From the NCBI GenBank assembly GCA_036852015.1, contig JAANDG010000181.1, positions 178,913 to 242,912 of the forward strand: DNA of 64,000 nt. Direction: 5' to 3'. Source of the DNA: Pelodera strongyloides (Eukaryota; Nematoda; Chromadorea; Rhabditida; Rhabditidae). This document shows, piece by piece, positions 1-12,910 of the stretch. Under the pieces are notes generated by a model. The model made no database searches and was not told where the DNA came from. It saw only the letters and a list, made by a program, of their open reading frames with translations. Numbering within the stretch: position 1 is the first letter of the stretch; every line of letters begins with the position of its first letter. The position numbers and the translations under genes were made by a program.

Positions 1-105
1 GTCTCCGCGGATAGTTCTTATAAATAATGACCAGCGTTTAGTGAGAGGATATAACTTGCCAGTCGTCCATTCAATTTCTTGTAATTTACTTTACTATGTC
101 ATTTG

Positions 106-245
<140 letters not shown>

Positions 246-263
246 TGTTTTGCTTTCTTTTAG

Positions 264-3200
264 CTGCTAGCTCATCTCCACCTGATATTCTCGACTGTGG
301 GGGATCATCACCTGCGCGCGCGCTCTGGATTGATAAACTTGAGGAAGGATTGTCTGAGGTGAGCAGAACCAATCGTAATTGTCCTAATTTCCTCTTTTAC
401 TCTGGTGTCATTTGTAGCTATTTGTGAACTGTGCTCCAGTGGTGTTCATGCACGTTATGAGTGCTCAAGTTTTACTATATGTATTTGCCTGTTAGTACAA
501 TTGTGACGATGATTATGGAACGGTTTAGGAGTTGATTTTAAGAACACGTGGTATGGTGTGGTAAGGGAAGGCACTGTAGATAGGTAATATTTTTCTGAAG
601 TTATGGTTTACGTTCCCTAGGTAACTGGTCTTCAGTCTCCGACGTCAACACGTAAAGCGGATAAGAGTGTGGATGGAGAGGTTAATAAGGCCACTACTCC
701 TCCCGAGCAAGATACCAAGGTGAGGTGTCTTTCGTATAGTTGTCTATATTTATGCTAGGGCTAGGGCACACATCCTTTACATTCTATACCCACGGGCAAG
801 ACACTAAATTGATCAAAAAGTTCCGATTTGGGAATCTTTTCTGTAAATGAACTTATTTAATTGTTGTATAGTTGGAGACGGGATTTTAGTATTCTATTGC
901 CCCGTTCAGTTTTAATGAATTGATTCTGAAACATTCCTCTTTCAATATAGTCAGTTGAGTATTTCTCACGTCTAGATCTTGTTTTTTGTTTAATATTCAC
1001 AAGTTCACTTTTGTAGTTCCAAACATTTTTGAAGTCCATGGACGACGACACCAAATGGAAGAACAAAGCGGTGAGTGACCGAGTTCATTAAATATGAATG
1101 GTTTGGAAATCATATATTTGTATGGTGGTCTGAGGATTGAGCATTTCGGAGAAAAGGACTTTTGTGTGTGGTATGTTTTAGTGGGTATGCGTGAGTGCGT
1201 GTTGTGCGTTGGTGTAGGTATATTGGTGTAAATATGTGAATGGTCCATCTGTGTATATGTGTATGCCTTGCTGAAGCAGTTATCGATTCTTACCCGGCGT
1301 ATATTGATGTCATTAACGTACATTGTTTTGAGCGTTTTGTTCGTAATTAACGGTGTATTGATTAATTGATTCAGATTCCTCCCCCTTTCCTCCTCCATCA
1401 TCCACACTTTGCACTACGTCATAAGGTAGGTTTTGTCGCATTGGTAGTTATACAGTTTGACGGGATACGGTACTTGTTGTTGTGTTGTTGAGGGTGTGAC
1501 AAGTTTCTCGATTCCCTGTGATACTTCACTGAACAAGGTGTAACCAGTATGGTATGAGCAATGCTATAGCTAACGTTAGGTTAGGCATACTGTACTTATA
1601 TGAGCTGAGCTATTCCAGACTCCAAAACTTCTGCTTAAACTTAAACCGTCAAAAGTGAGTGAAGTACAGAAGGAAAGCGAAAAAGAAGAGGACGGTGCAC
1701 TAGAGACGAGACAAACGGTAATAACACAGTGTTGTTGTAAATCTCTCTCGCTCTCTGTCTCTCTCTGTCTCTCTCTCTCTCGATATTTTATATCTCCATT
1801 TTCTTCCCATTTTTCTTTCTTGGTCAACTGCGAAGGTATGGGATCACTTAGTGTCTGGAGTTCTTACATACATTGCCCCGGATTGTCTCTATATTCAGTC
1901 CTTTTTAGTTGTGGTTTACACGATGACAATTGTCACGACACGGGAATATCTAGTCCCACATTCATTGTATTGTTTAGGTGGTTGACAAGCTGGCCACGCT
2001 AGATTTTGTTGAATGTGAAGCACAGAAGGTGGATCGGGACGTGAACTGTGGTGCAGGTTGGTTTACTTTGGTTCACATTTGACTGGTTATTTTTGCTTTT
2101 GCTAATCATCGTAGTAGTCGTAATACATTTCCTTTAGTGGGATTTTGCTATTGTATAATGCTAATCATCGTAGTCGACCGCTCGTCTCCTCCTCCCCCTC
2201 GTAAACTGTCGGTCGATCCGTGTGATACAAGCATTGGCTATTCAGAGGACCAGCTCCTGCAACCGATTGGAGGAATACCGCCGGAGGAACATGTTAGTTG
2301 GGGTTTTCTCTCTTATTTTACTATGCGGTCTACTGTAGGTCCTATAACTGTTGTCTACTGTAATCGTATCTTATATCCTGCCTGGTATTCTGTTCTTTCC
2401 TATCTGGTATGTGTAGTTATGTGGTAAACTGTAATTACAGTGTGATGTCAGTACTAGTACCTGTATTCCTCTTCCTATACTCCTCTATCAGCAGTTATCT
2501 GACATACTGTAACTGGGCATAAAACGTTGATACAAATTTTATGTTCGCTAAGCTAGTCTGTTTCCACCTTGCGCACGAGATTGTTGCTCTATCCTCATCT
2601 TAGCACCTCCTGCCTGGTTTACAGTACTATCTGTCACTTGTTCTTCGTGACTGTATTTATGCATATTGCCTATTTCTTAGCTCTTCCTCGACATCGGGGA
2701 TTTGACTTTTGACGCAGAGGACCCAGCGTTTTTGACGACTGAAAATTCAGCTGCGGAAAAGAAGATCAATAAGGGTGCCGTGTCGCCAAAGGTGGGCTTT
2801 TGAAGTCCAAATTCTGATTGAGGGATGGTGGTTTATGATCTATTACAGTATGTGTCGCTGGCTAGTAACCACTGTTCCGGATTCTCTTATCCTACCTTGT
2901 GGTTTAGCGTAGTCTTCCGGGTAGCTTAGGTCTTGTCTTACTGTAACACATTTGGAGTTTTGGAGAGGGGTTGTTTTGTATCATCTTAAAGTTTGAATTT
3001 GACTTTCAGAAAAGTGAATCTACTGTCGTGGTGACAACCACTCCAGAGAAACCGAAAGAGAAAGTGCGGATCGGAACTCCGCCCCCGAAGAGTTATACTC
3101 CGGGAGGGAGACCGAGAAGGTAGGTGATGGGCAAATTTGTTGAAGTTCAGGTCTAAGTTCCTTATTGGAATAAGTATTCACAAATTTTCGTGAACTGTAA

Positions 3201-5460
3201 AATCGACGATAGTTGCGTTGCGCTCCGCGTCAGTAGGTTACCGTACTGTACGTGGCGAATGTATTTTTCTATTTTCCTACTCTACAATAAGTGTGTATCA
3301 CTTTCTGACTTGTATGTAGACTAAGTGATATGTAGACTTTATTTGTTTGGTTGATGATTTCAGTTTCAGATTCTCTCTCGATACCAATGAACGCACCTTA
3401 TCAACAAAAGACACTGGAAGGTCGCCTGTGAAAAGATCTCTCTTCAATTCGCTCTCCCAATCACCTCCAAGAGATGAGAACTTGCAGGTGATCTTTGACT
3501 CTCTCTCTCTCTAACTCTCTCTCTCTCTCTGACTCTCTCTCTCTGACTCTCTCTCTCTCTCTATCTCTCTATCTCTATATATATCTCTGTCTCTCTCCTA
3601 TAATGTGGAATTTATAGTCTGGCTGCCTTCAGCAATCCGACAACAGCTTTCATTCATGCCTAATTGATTAATTGTTTTCGTTAAGGTTGACGAGTTCCCA
3701 CCGTTTCTCGATAATGCCACGGTGTGCACCTCCCCCTCTAAAGGAGTGAAGTCTATCCCTTACGGTTCCCCGCCTACCCTGGGAGACTCACTATTGTCTT
3801 CCCCGTCGTCGAAGGCCTCCCCACTCAAGATCTCCCCGCTGAGTGTCACCTCTCCCTTGTCTGGAGCCTCACCAAGGAGTGCCACCCTGCAGCAGATCCC
3901 AGAAGCGGAGGAAGGGAGTGCTACTCAGTTCTTCGCAAATGAAACTACGAATACTAAGGTTTGATTATTTGTTTTACCTTTGCAAATAAATGTTGTTTTA
4001 CCCCAATTTGACAATATTCTACTGTCTAAACTTCTTTTGTGTAGTTCTGACAACTAGAACGTTGTGTTATCTCTAGAGACTGCAATGTAGTATGGTCAAC
4101 GAATATTATAGCGGGAGTATCTAACCATAAGTTAGTTCAGGTTCAGGCTGACTCTCCCACCAAAGCTGATCGCTCGCCATCTGTGGTGGCTCGTACTGAA
4201 TCGGGATCTCCATTGAAGACCCTCTTCCAACTGCCGTTCAGAAACAAGTAGGGGATCTTGACGACTGTTTATATGTATTATATAATTTATTAACTATATA
4301 AAGGTTTAGTGAGACAATTAAAAGCAAATGGACAGAAGTGAATACAGTACCTAAGTGGCCATTAGTATTAATACTAGTATAGTGGATGTTGGGCAACGCA
4401 ATGTTTCTGTAACGTTGTTTATTGCCTTTTTGGTGCCATTCGTACTGTTCGGTCCGTTGGTTGTTGGCGTATTAAATAACACCACACACAAGGTTTGTTC
4501 CACAAAATGATATGATGAAGAGAAATTAGTATATGGATAACTCTTTGTTACTGTAGTTTATTAGCATTGCGATCAATTAAATTTATTGTTGTAGGCGGGT
4601 ATCGGGAGTGAAGGACTCGTCGCCCGCGGCGCGTAGCACTGTGTAAGTGTTTTCTGTTTTTTTTTTTACACTTAGCCGTTTCGATACGTGACCGTAGGGT
4701 CCATAAAGTAGATACGTTAGAGTTTATGGAATATGAACCAGTCTAGTCTTTTGTTTTGTTCAGCCTTGTGTGCATTTCAGATGACGGTCCAAATGATCCA
4801 TTATGGGGTTGGCAAGTATCCAAAAATTCGGTGTCATTCTGTCAATACTACCGTATTTCAGCACGAATCTTGCCGATATAATATGAAAAATTAAAAAATA
4901 TTCTCGTGTAGTTCCAAAATACTGTACATTTTCACCATACTTGGAAACCCCATTAAGAGCACGCGCTGAGTTTTTTGTGACATATTGGCTTATATGTATG
5001 TTGTGTTATGTAATTATAATTACAGTAGTTCGGGGAGCAAGTCGCCAGCGAAGAAGAAACAGAATACGTTCTTGAGGTGGGTGGCTTAGGAATTTTTTAC
5101 GCTTCTTTTGGTGATATCGATAAATTGATAATCACGAAAACCGTGTCCTTGACCCTATCACAAACGTTTTTTTATTGCTTGCCCTTCTGGCCCTTCTGGG
5201 CGCTCTGCCTGCTACTGTATTTGCATATAAGGAAGTGGTTGTTTTGGTTAAGTGGTTAATTTTGTTCTGGCTGGTTGTATTGTACCATTGAGCATTGACC
5301 ATAGGGACTTTTACTCGCGTATGCATGAATTGGTTGTTGGTGCCGGAAGCGTAACGGTTAACGCATTGGCCCGGATAGCCGATTTACCGTACGCTTGTAT
5401 TTCAGAAACCTGTTCCCCACTCGTGGAAGCAGTAACGACACTTCTGATTCCAACTGTTGA
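264..5460 (+). CDS. 3' part of a Ser/Pro-rich, CDK-site-rich protein (family not recognised)
   Basis: Fifteen exons join in phase: 264-358, 621-719, 1017-1070, 1375-1425, 1619-1717, 1978-2056, 2174-2292, 2681-2791, 3010-3119, 3364-3487, 3686-3958, 4141-4247, 4595-4642, 5026-5076 and 5404-5460, ending at TGA. That gives about 490 residues. The 5' end lies left of the window. The sequence is low in hydrophobic residues and rich in Ser, Pro, Lys and Glu, so probably disordered. It has at least seven minimal S/T-P-x-K/R sites (TPEK, SPVKR, SPSK, SPLK twice, SPTK, SPAKK) and basic patches such as GGRPRRSFRFS. Clustered CDK-type sites are typical of cell-cycle-controlled nuclear or chromosome proteins; that role is inference. 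No catalytic domain is visible. The exons at 1017-1070 and 1375-1425 are short and the least certain. The splice sites and phase continuity are strong evidence that the gene is real. Confidence 0.72.
3498..3598. repeat. CT-rich microsatellite in intron
   Basis: Imperfect (CT)n with TA interruptions, inside the intron between exons 3364-3487 and 3686-3958 of the Ser/Pro-rich gene. A smaller CT tract sits at 1743-1782. Confidence 0.95.
4796..4973. mobile_element. MITE-like element, family F, copy 1
   Basis: This segment is a diverged reverse-complement copy of 36252-36414. Both begin and end near an inverted motif (GGGGTTTCCAAGTAT and its complement) and share an internal stretch with CTCGTGTAGTTCCAA. 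It lies in an intron. It is a short non-autonomous inverted-repeat element; the superfamily is not determined. Confidence 0.75.
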
Positions 5461-5530
5461 GGAGGATCTGAATCAGATTAACGCGTGCAGTCGTTTGTTT
5501 TAGAAGTTTCTTCGCCCACAATCTCCCCAT

Positions 5531-5656
5531 TGCTGGACTACCTAGCAATGGGGCTCGCGCCTCTTTAGTATTTGCTGGACTACCTAGCAATGGGGCTCGC
5601 GCCTCTTTAGTATTTGCTGGACTACCTAGCAATGGGGCTCGCGCCTCTTTAGTATT
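5531..5656. repeat. Three tandem 42-bp repeats downstream of a stop codon
   Basis: Three essentially identical 42-bp units begin at 5531, 5573 and 5615, each with TTGCTGGACTACCTAGCAA (a short dyad) followed by a GC-rich half. They start 70 bp past the TGA of the Ser/Pro-rich gene, so they probably lie in its 3' UTR. Because 42 is divisible by three, the frames stay open as 14-residue repeats on the minus strand, but no splice or start context supports coding. Confidence 0.95.
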
Positions 5657-6236
5657 TCCTTGCCTTTGAGACGGTCTCAGTCATTGTTTAGACTTGTGAA
5701 AAACTCAAGTGCTCAATTTTCTGGGAGGTCACGCACATAAAACTTGAAATTTTTATTGTATATTATGTTTTCCTGAGCCTGTCGATTTAGCCCTTTATAG
5801 TTAAATTCCTGTCTTCGTTTTTCTTCTTTGGAATTACTTGAAATGTTTGGTTGTTTTTTTGAAAGATGATCTCTCTTCATTGGAACGCGCATATCTTATT
5901 TGGTAGATTTGTTTTAATACTTCGTATGTTCATGGTTTTTTCATAAACATGCCTCTTGTATGCTCACTACTTGGGTTTGAGGTTTATTGTGAGTTGATAT
6001 CATTACTGGTTCACTGACGCGGTGATACTATGTCATACTGTATTGTGCTTACTCTGTGCGCTTTACCATTCTTTTCTATTCCATTTAAATATTCTTCTTT
6101 TGATATTAAATCGAAGCGTTCGAGGAGCCGTAGTTCTGTTGTCTCCCTTACCCTTTATTCTATGTGTATAGAATCCGTTTCATTAGAAACACACCCCAAC
6201 TCGTTAGAAATGAAAGATTTGTCTGGTATTTAGTTT

Positions 6237-6242
6237 AATAAA
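6237..6242 (+). terminator. Candidate poly(A) signal AATAAA
   Basis: This AATAAA lies about 780 bp past the stop codon of the Ser/Pro-rich gene and would give a 3' UTR containing the 42-bp repeats. It rests on the motif alone. Confidence 0.35.
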
Positions 6243-6289
6243 ATTTTTATTAGTTTTGTAGTTATGTTGTATCATTCTAAACACTCCGC

Positions 6290-6500
6290 ACAGCCACCGC
6301 ACAAGAAAGGTTCTAGCTCCAGAGAGCGTGGTGAGCGGAAAGGTATTCAATTCCAGTTGGACCACACTTGGCGCACTTTAGAGGAAATATGGGAGCGGCA
6401 ACTGCGCCATAGGTGTGCCCCATGTTCGCCAACTGGAATAGTGCACCTATGCTCCCGCTGCCGCGCACCCTAAGAGGGGTCCCGCTGCCGCGCACCCTAT
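6290..6500. repeat. GCGC-rich repeat island with inverted arms
   Basis: The segment carries ATTCCAGTTGG near 6350 and its complement CCAACTGGAAT near 6429, with GCGCAC motifs and a duplicated CCGCTGCCGCGCACCC (about 6456 and 6482). The CCAACTGGAAT core recurs near 16252, and its complement GTTCCAGTTGG near 22982. It belongs to the dispersed GC-rich family described for 16140-16345. Confidence 0.7.
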
Positions 6501-6537
6501 GCATGCACGGTGATGTTTTCCGTTCCGGAGTGCATGA

Positions 6538-6703
6538 TTTTAAAGCGGTATAACACCCGCTTTATTTTTAAAAGTTTTACATTCCTATATGTTGCATGCA
6601 AATCAACGTATTTAGAATACAAATCGCGCAGCTATTTGCGTATACTACAAGGGAATACAGCTTCCATAATAAGTTTCGAAATCCGGCTGTTATTCCGTTC
6701 TAG
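6538..6703. mobile_element. MITE-like, family C (AAAGCGGTAT ends), copy 1
   Basis: The left end reads TTTTAAAGCGGTATAACACC and the right end is a degraded complement (CCGGCTGTTATTCCG). Better copies of the family lie at 54219, 55238 and 56145. The internal sequence is diverged. Confidence 0.55.
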
Positions 6704-6924
6704 CGTTGTGTGCTATTCTGTGATGAAACGAGGTACGTATTGCCTGTAAACTTAATATTACCTATTACTATTCAAAACAACTGGCTAATTAACATTTATT
6801 TCATCGCTTTTGAAATTTCTCAACACAATTGAGATTTCACGTATTGGGACAACTGGGGACGTGCATGGGATGGGAACTCAGCGACGTGCGAGAAGAATAA
6901 ACGAAGCAGCACAAGTATTATATG

Positions 6925-7054
6925 TTAAAGTGGTGTGACACGTGGTTTTGAAGCGCATTATCTTTTCTGGCACATATCGGAACATTTGCGCATAATGCAG
7001 GGGAAATGCTCTTCTATGTCATACGTTTCAAATACCACGTGCCATATCGCTTTA
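6925..7054. mobile_element. MITE-like, family D (CACGTGGTTT ends)
   Basis: The left end is TTAAAGTGGTGTGACACGTGG and the right end is CCACGTGCCATATCGCTTTA, an inverted repeat of about 25 bp. Related copies lie at about 26710, 56727 and 57671, with a right-end fragment at 60190-60264. Confidence 0.65.
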
Positions 7055-7449
7055 TTCTATAGACTACTCACAACATTCACACACCGTATAGTAATATTAT
7101 TGCCTAGTAAATGTGTCAATTATTCTCTAATTTACACAAAGAAAACAAACAGTATATGGCACAAATTGGGGAATAGTTTACCAGCGGAAGCTCATATAAA
7201 GGCTCGACTAGAATTTGTTGGAGACCAATTAGCAATTGCAAGTAATTACAATTACGAGACGAGTAGGGGGTAAGATGGGAAGTTCGGAGTCAATAGCAAT
7301 CAAAAGCTAATACACAAACGTTTACAAAAGAACATTGGAATAAACATCACACGAGTTTAGAGATCAGAGCAAGTGTTCAATAGTTAGCGGAATATTAGTC
7401 AGCGTCAAGTATAAATGGGTTGTTGTTTAGTATGTACATTTGGAGTTAT

Positions 7450-7589
7450 TTAAAGGGAAATACTGGCCGGTTTTTGCATCGTGGACAACTGGATCTCGAT
7501 TTTTTATTCTAATTTATGTTCATTTGCATAAGCTGCATAAGATGCTGGTGTACCCGATGTGTTTCAAAAACCGGCCGGTCTTTGCTTTC
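7450..7589. mobile_element. MITE-like, family B (CCGGCCGG ends), copy 1
   Basis: The ends read TTTAAAGGGAAATACTGGCC and AACCGGCCGGTCTTTGCTTT. The interior holds the family's conserved TCATTTGCATAAGCTGCATA box. Seven family-B copies are seen in the window, mostly flanked by TTAA. Confidence 0.75.
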
Positions 7590-7677
7590 ACATAAATCAA
7601 GAAACGACAACAATGCAGGTCAACTAGTAAGTTAGTATCCATGACAAGGCTGGTAGTATTTGGACTTTGGCTTGGCC

Positions 7678-8166
7678 TTAAAGGGATAGGTTCATCTCAA
7701 ATCACCTCCCTTTTTATTGTTTTTATTGATAATGGCACAAATATCATTCACAATGAAAATTAAATCAATCACAGAACAATACACCTCGCAGAAGAATCTT
7801 CCGTTATAGGAAGCCAGTTGATCGGAAGCCAAAATCTAAACGCAAAAACTAATATCGTACACAGATCGTGCGGGCCAATGGCAATTAGCCAAGCTACAAA
7901 CTACACTTGGCAGGTAATTATTTTCCACGGGTGGTATCATTTAATTTGCTCTTGGCTAATTGCCATTAGCCCAGGCGATCTGTGTACGGTTTTAGTTTTT
8001 GAGTTTAGATTTTGGCTTCCGATCAACTAGCTTCCAATAAAGGAAGCTTCTTCTGCGAGGCGTATTGTTCTGTGATTGATTTAATTTTCATTGTGAATGA
8101 TATTTGTGCTATTATCAATAAAAACAATAAAAAGAGAGGTGATTTGAGATGAACCTATCCCTTTAA
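7678..8166. mobile_element. Long palindromic TTAA-flanked element, family A, copy 1
   Basis: Two arms of about 210 bp are near-perfect inverted copies around a centre of about 50 bp. Each terminus is TTAA followed by AGGGATAGGTTCATCT. TTAA on both sides matches the target duplication typical of piggyBac-type transposons, so this is best called a non-autonomous foldback element. ORFs crossing it are by-products of the palindrome. Confidence 0.85.
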
Positions 8167-8702
8167 AGAGAATAGACCCAAGGTTAAATATCCGGTAGAT
8201 TTAGCAGTTACCAGGAGCCTGGGTGCAAAACGATAAACCAGGGGGCTTGTTCGCTTTAAACGGGAAATCCTCAAAAATATGGCGTCATATATAAATTATT
8301 CACCGGGATCAAAGTTATATGGCATTGTTTATAAGTAGAAAAAGCGGACCTACAACAACCTTTATACAACTAAAGGCTAACGGTATACAAGTGAACTTTA
8401 TTGCCTACACCACACACGTGGACATGCGTACGTACATATACCATACCTCAACGGGGCGTATGTCAGTTAAAAAGGGGGCGGAGCTAGCGGATTTTGGTAT
8501 GTTTTGCTGCAAGAGTCACATGTTACTCACTTGAATAGAGTAGTTGTAAAATCCGCTGACCCAATTATCGGTACCCTAGGACCGTGATTCAAAACTCTTG
8601 TTAGGGCTTTCGTAGGCTTACAGTGGGCAGTTTCCCGGGACTAGGGCCAAGGGCCTAGGCCCAGGTGGTCCTGTTACAGTATGCAAATCAGTAAGAGACA
8701 AT

Positions 8703-10947
8703 TTATCCTCTCTTCATGTCCTCGTTGATCTTGTTCTGGATGAGGTTGGGCAGCTCGCTCACGTCCTCGATCTGAACGGAAACAGATAGAATAATGGCTG
8801 CGCCTAGCCCCAAATGAGACCTCAACTTTCTTTACCTTTCTTTACTTACAAGTTTCTACCTAAGACACTCTGCGCGCGTCTCCTGACTTAAAGCCGTATT
8901 GTACCTACTTTGGGAGATTGCATGTGATACGAATTTTCTATGTATCCCACGCAAATTTCTGATCCCCGTCCGAAACTTCCGGCACCAAATTAACTAGGGT
9001 TAGGATACATAGGATTTGCCTATCATATGCAAATTTCCCAAAGGAGGACAATACTGCTTTAACTACACTAACCGACCAGCCATGCTCCTGATTTAAGTTA
9101 GTTTGTATCAGGTCACATAAACTTCTACAAACTGGATTTGTTGTATTGTATATGGGTTCACTGTTCACCCCGTTGTTTCGATGAAGATCTATACGGAAAG
9201 CTGCACTCTGACACTATTATAGTCTCGTTTTATTGGATAGCAAATTTGCATTTTATCTCAAGGTAAAACGTACAAAGTAGTCGGTGTACTGTGCCAGGGT
9301 TTCCCGGTTGCCCACTCCAGTCAGCACTCCCACACTGGCCCGCAGTCCGGCCACCCGGCCCATCTTCAGGTCGGCAATTGTGTCGCCCACCATTATCGTG
9401 TCCTGGAATGTTTGCATATAAAAAGTTGGCGAACTTCATTGTTGTATGTTTGTTTATGTAGATTCATATACATGGTATGTTCGAATAATGAGTCGTAGAC
9501 ATAGCACTTTCCTAGTTTCCGTTCATCACGCGTTCACAGAAACATGCGGAATTAGCTTCGTTTGAATGCCTAGTTTGTTTTTACCGTAGGCTTATTATTA
9601 AGAGACAGGGAGAGAGAGATAGAGAATTTGAGAGAAGAAGAGATGAAGAAGGAGAGCTAGAAAAGAAGGGATAGAAAGAGGGAGAGAGCGAGAGACTGAA
9701 TACCATATATTTACACGGGCTCAAGTTTGGTGGAGCATACATTAGGTGCGTATGGAGACAGACTTACTAATAACTCAACTTTCTCCGTCATAAACAAATA
9801 AGACGAATAATAAAAGGTGCTCTGCTTAGGCCTGTGCTTTTACTACTGTATGGACTGACTGAATTAGGAATCACCACCCAGCGAGGGAAGCATGAGCGAC
9901 CGGGTGGCCAAATGGCTAGCGCGTTCGCCTCTAACGCACTCGTCCCGGGTTCGAGTCTAAGTCTAAACGTGACAACTTTGAAAGCACCACCCGGCGAGGG
10001 AATTTCGGGCGACCCCTCCCGGCCCTAGCACGAAGACGTCGAACAATTTGTCATCTGGAACTCGTCGCCTACTGCTCAGGACATCTGCGGAACATATCAT
10101 CAGCAAACACATTGAACACTGTGATGTGCCCGCTTGAAGGTGTACACTCTCGAAGTGTAAAATATTTAATTTTGAAATTTATCGAAGCAGTCTGCTTTCC
10201 CGTAAGTTTTAGCTTTCGTGTATTTCCAGTAGTTTTTCATATTCCCAGTCATCACAATGTCCATCCTATGTCTATTTCAAAATAGAGCGATGATGCATGA
10301 CGTACTTCTTCTAGTGCATCTCTGACATCCTCCATGGATTTTCGCTTCTCTCTCTCTATCGCTCTCTCTCTCTCTTTCTACCTTTCCCTCCCTTCTCTCT
10401 CTCTCCTCTCTCCCTCTCTCCCCCCTCTCCCCCCCCCTTTGTTCACTCAGTGATGCAAATCGCATTCGTTACAAGTTTTCCCTGGCAGTCAAACAATTCC
10501 CCAAAGCTTCTGCCCAATTCCCTCTCCGCATCACTTTTTCTCTACGTCTCCATCCATCATTCACTATTTCTTCCCCTTTTTCTGTGATTCCTCCATCCAT
10601 CTCCTTTTTTGGGAGTCTGTGTTTTGGCAAGCAAGGCGTCAACTTGTTAGCCATTCCAGTTTTCACAAAGGAATGAAGAGTGTGAAACTCTCCCCAGGGA
10701 CACACTGGGGAGGAAAAGGGAGGTTGAGGGGTCACGAGTGGAAGATTTTGAGGTCTTGTGAGACAATGTGGCCATGTTTGAAGGGGAAGGTGTGAAAGAA
10801 TGCGTGGTCTCACGCAAAAAAGGATTCAGCATGCTACAATTATTTAATTATTATAGGCAGAATTGTCTAGGAAACACGTGTCGGACATGTTTGTCGAATT
10901 TTGGATTTGATTTGGCCGAGAAGAGAGAGACAGAGACAGAGAGAGAG

Positions 10948-10982
<35 letters not shown>

Positions 10983-12878
10983 AAGAGAGAGAGAGTCCAA
11001 AGCTTATAGTTCTAGGATAATTTGGTATAAAAAATATCCGCCAACCTTTAGATCCACATTCAATCGCTTGCATATTTGTACGGCACAGTGTGGGCTTGGT
11101 TTTGGCACGATTCCGGGGTCGTTGCCGCACACGACATAGTCAATCAGGTGGTCCACCCGCAGGAGCTTCATCTGGTGAACGGTCGCCGTTCTATAATGTA
11201 TTGATTTATGAGCAATACTAATCAGTAATTTCCTAACAGAATGACCCCTGTCGCTGTCGCCAGTAGACAGATGTCGTTCCTGAGGCTCACATGCCGCGTC
11301 TCAAATGGTGCGCCAACTCACATGTGGCGTCCCCGCTGCGGCGCACCAATGACCGCACCCCTGACTCTTTGTGGGCGGCGATGGCGCGGGGTTTCGTTAG
11401 TAAGAAGGTAATTTAGGAATGAGAAGTGAACCTGCTTTTTTTTGGGTTACCTGTCCATTGCGTTAACCTTTAGGCTACCGACTCATACTATCTTTCTCAT
11501 ACCTACCCCTTACATGCCCACCACTATCTTACATGTGGCGAGAGGAAATCAACCAGTTCCGAGATTCCAATAAGCGAGGCATTAAGATACAATTGTATTT
11601 TTCTTACATATGTTTTGAGAGGTAGAGGTATAATAGAAAAATGCGAATACCTGCTATCAGCTGTGCATACTGCAATCTTGATGCCCATTCCTCTGAGTGT
11701 TTGCATTAAATAGGATAGATCGCAGACTGGCCAGGTCTCGCCGGGAGATTGCTCAGGCACGGCGTACTGTACAATGCGGTCGGCCTCCTGACGAGAGATG
11801 CCCTCTTCCTAAATATTTATGCTCATTGAATGTAAGTATCTTGGGCTCAAGCAACGCCTCAGTGGATCGCAACGAATCGTAAGTTGCTATAACGAGAGTC
11901 ATTCTAACATTGTCGTAAGGAAGATGCGCTCTCGCAAAGGACGAACATACGAACATACTATCAAACTCATACAGTGCATTGCTCAAGGAGTTTCACAAAA
12001 TCTAGCGTACTTTTTTCAAAAACAAGGTGTTATATCGCTTTAGGTATTCTTTCACAAACCTGTAGTGTTAGGGAGACGTCCATTCTGATTCCAGTGAGTG
12101 TCTTCTCCGCCAGAGCTCCCATAGACACCTGAATATAAAAAATATGTAAACATATGCATACTAAATCAGTCTTTCGTGTCGTACAATGTTCTGCAGCACA
12201 GGCTCTTTCAATTCTCCCCTGCAGATTGTTACAGATTCCAATATTGTGGTTATCGTCAAAGCGGTATAACAACCAGTTTTTGAAACGGACTATGTATGTT
12301 TCCGTATTCCCCACTGCTACTCCCTTGGAAAAATCACCTCCACAACCCCTACTTGTCTAATTTGTCTAATTAATTTGTTCCACAAAACTCGGCCAGATGT
12401 TTTTGTCTTATCGTCTCACACTCTTCTAGTCTCATAATTCCTTCAAAAGCGCAGTCTCATTAAATATTAAAGTGCTTCTATTCACTGTGGCATTTTTTGA
12501 AGAAATCTTTCTTTATCTTCTCTGTCTCTATCTTTCTTTATGATCGTTGGCTCGTTAAGGTCATATATAGGAAAATAAACAAAGATATTCAAAACATCTT
12601 CAAAATCATAAACCATGATGTAGTTGCAAATTCTGCGCAGAGAAGCTAACAATAAGTTCGGTTACAAAAATATGAGCATTTATATATTCTTATTGATGCT
12701 CTTATCATATTACATACAGTTGCTAAATGTTCACCAATTTATCCACTATATAGTTTGCTGGACTTTGATCCCCGGCTATACATAGGCAAGAATTTGCTCT
12801 CTACGACTTGTGGAGTTTATACCTGACGTATAACTTCATCCAATTTTATTCTCAAAGAAGGAGAGAAAGAAAAAGAGG

Positions 12879-12910
<32 letters not shown>

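Noticed and set aside
5531..5656. Possible CRISPR-like array
   Set aside because: The 42-bp units are directly tandem with no spacers, and the genome is eukaryotic.
8319..8534. 71-codon open frame between the palindrome and the HAD gene
   Set aside because: Ordinary length for chance, with no splice context, domain or conserved feature.
9898..9970. Functional tRNA gene
   Set aside because: The T stem does not pair and position 33 is not U. It is better read as a SINE head.
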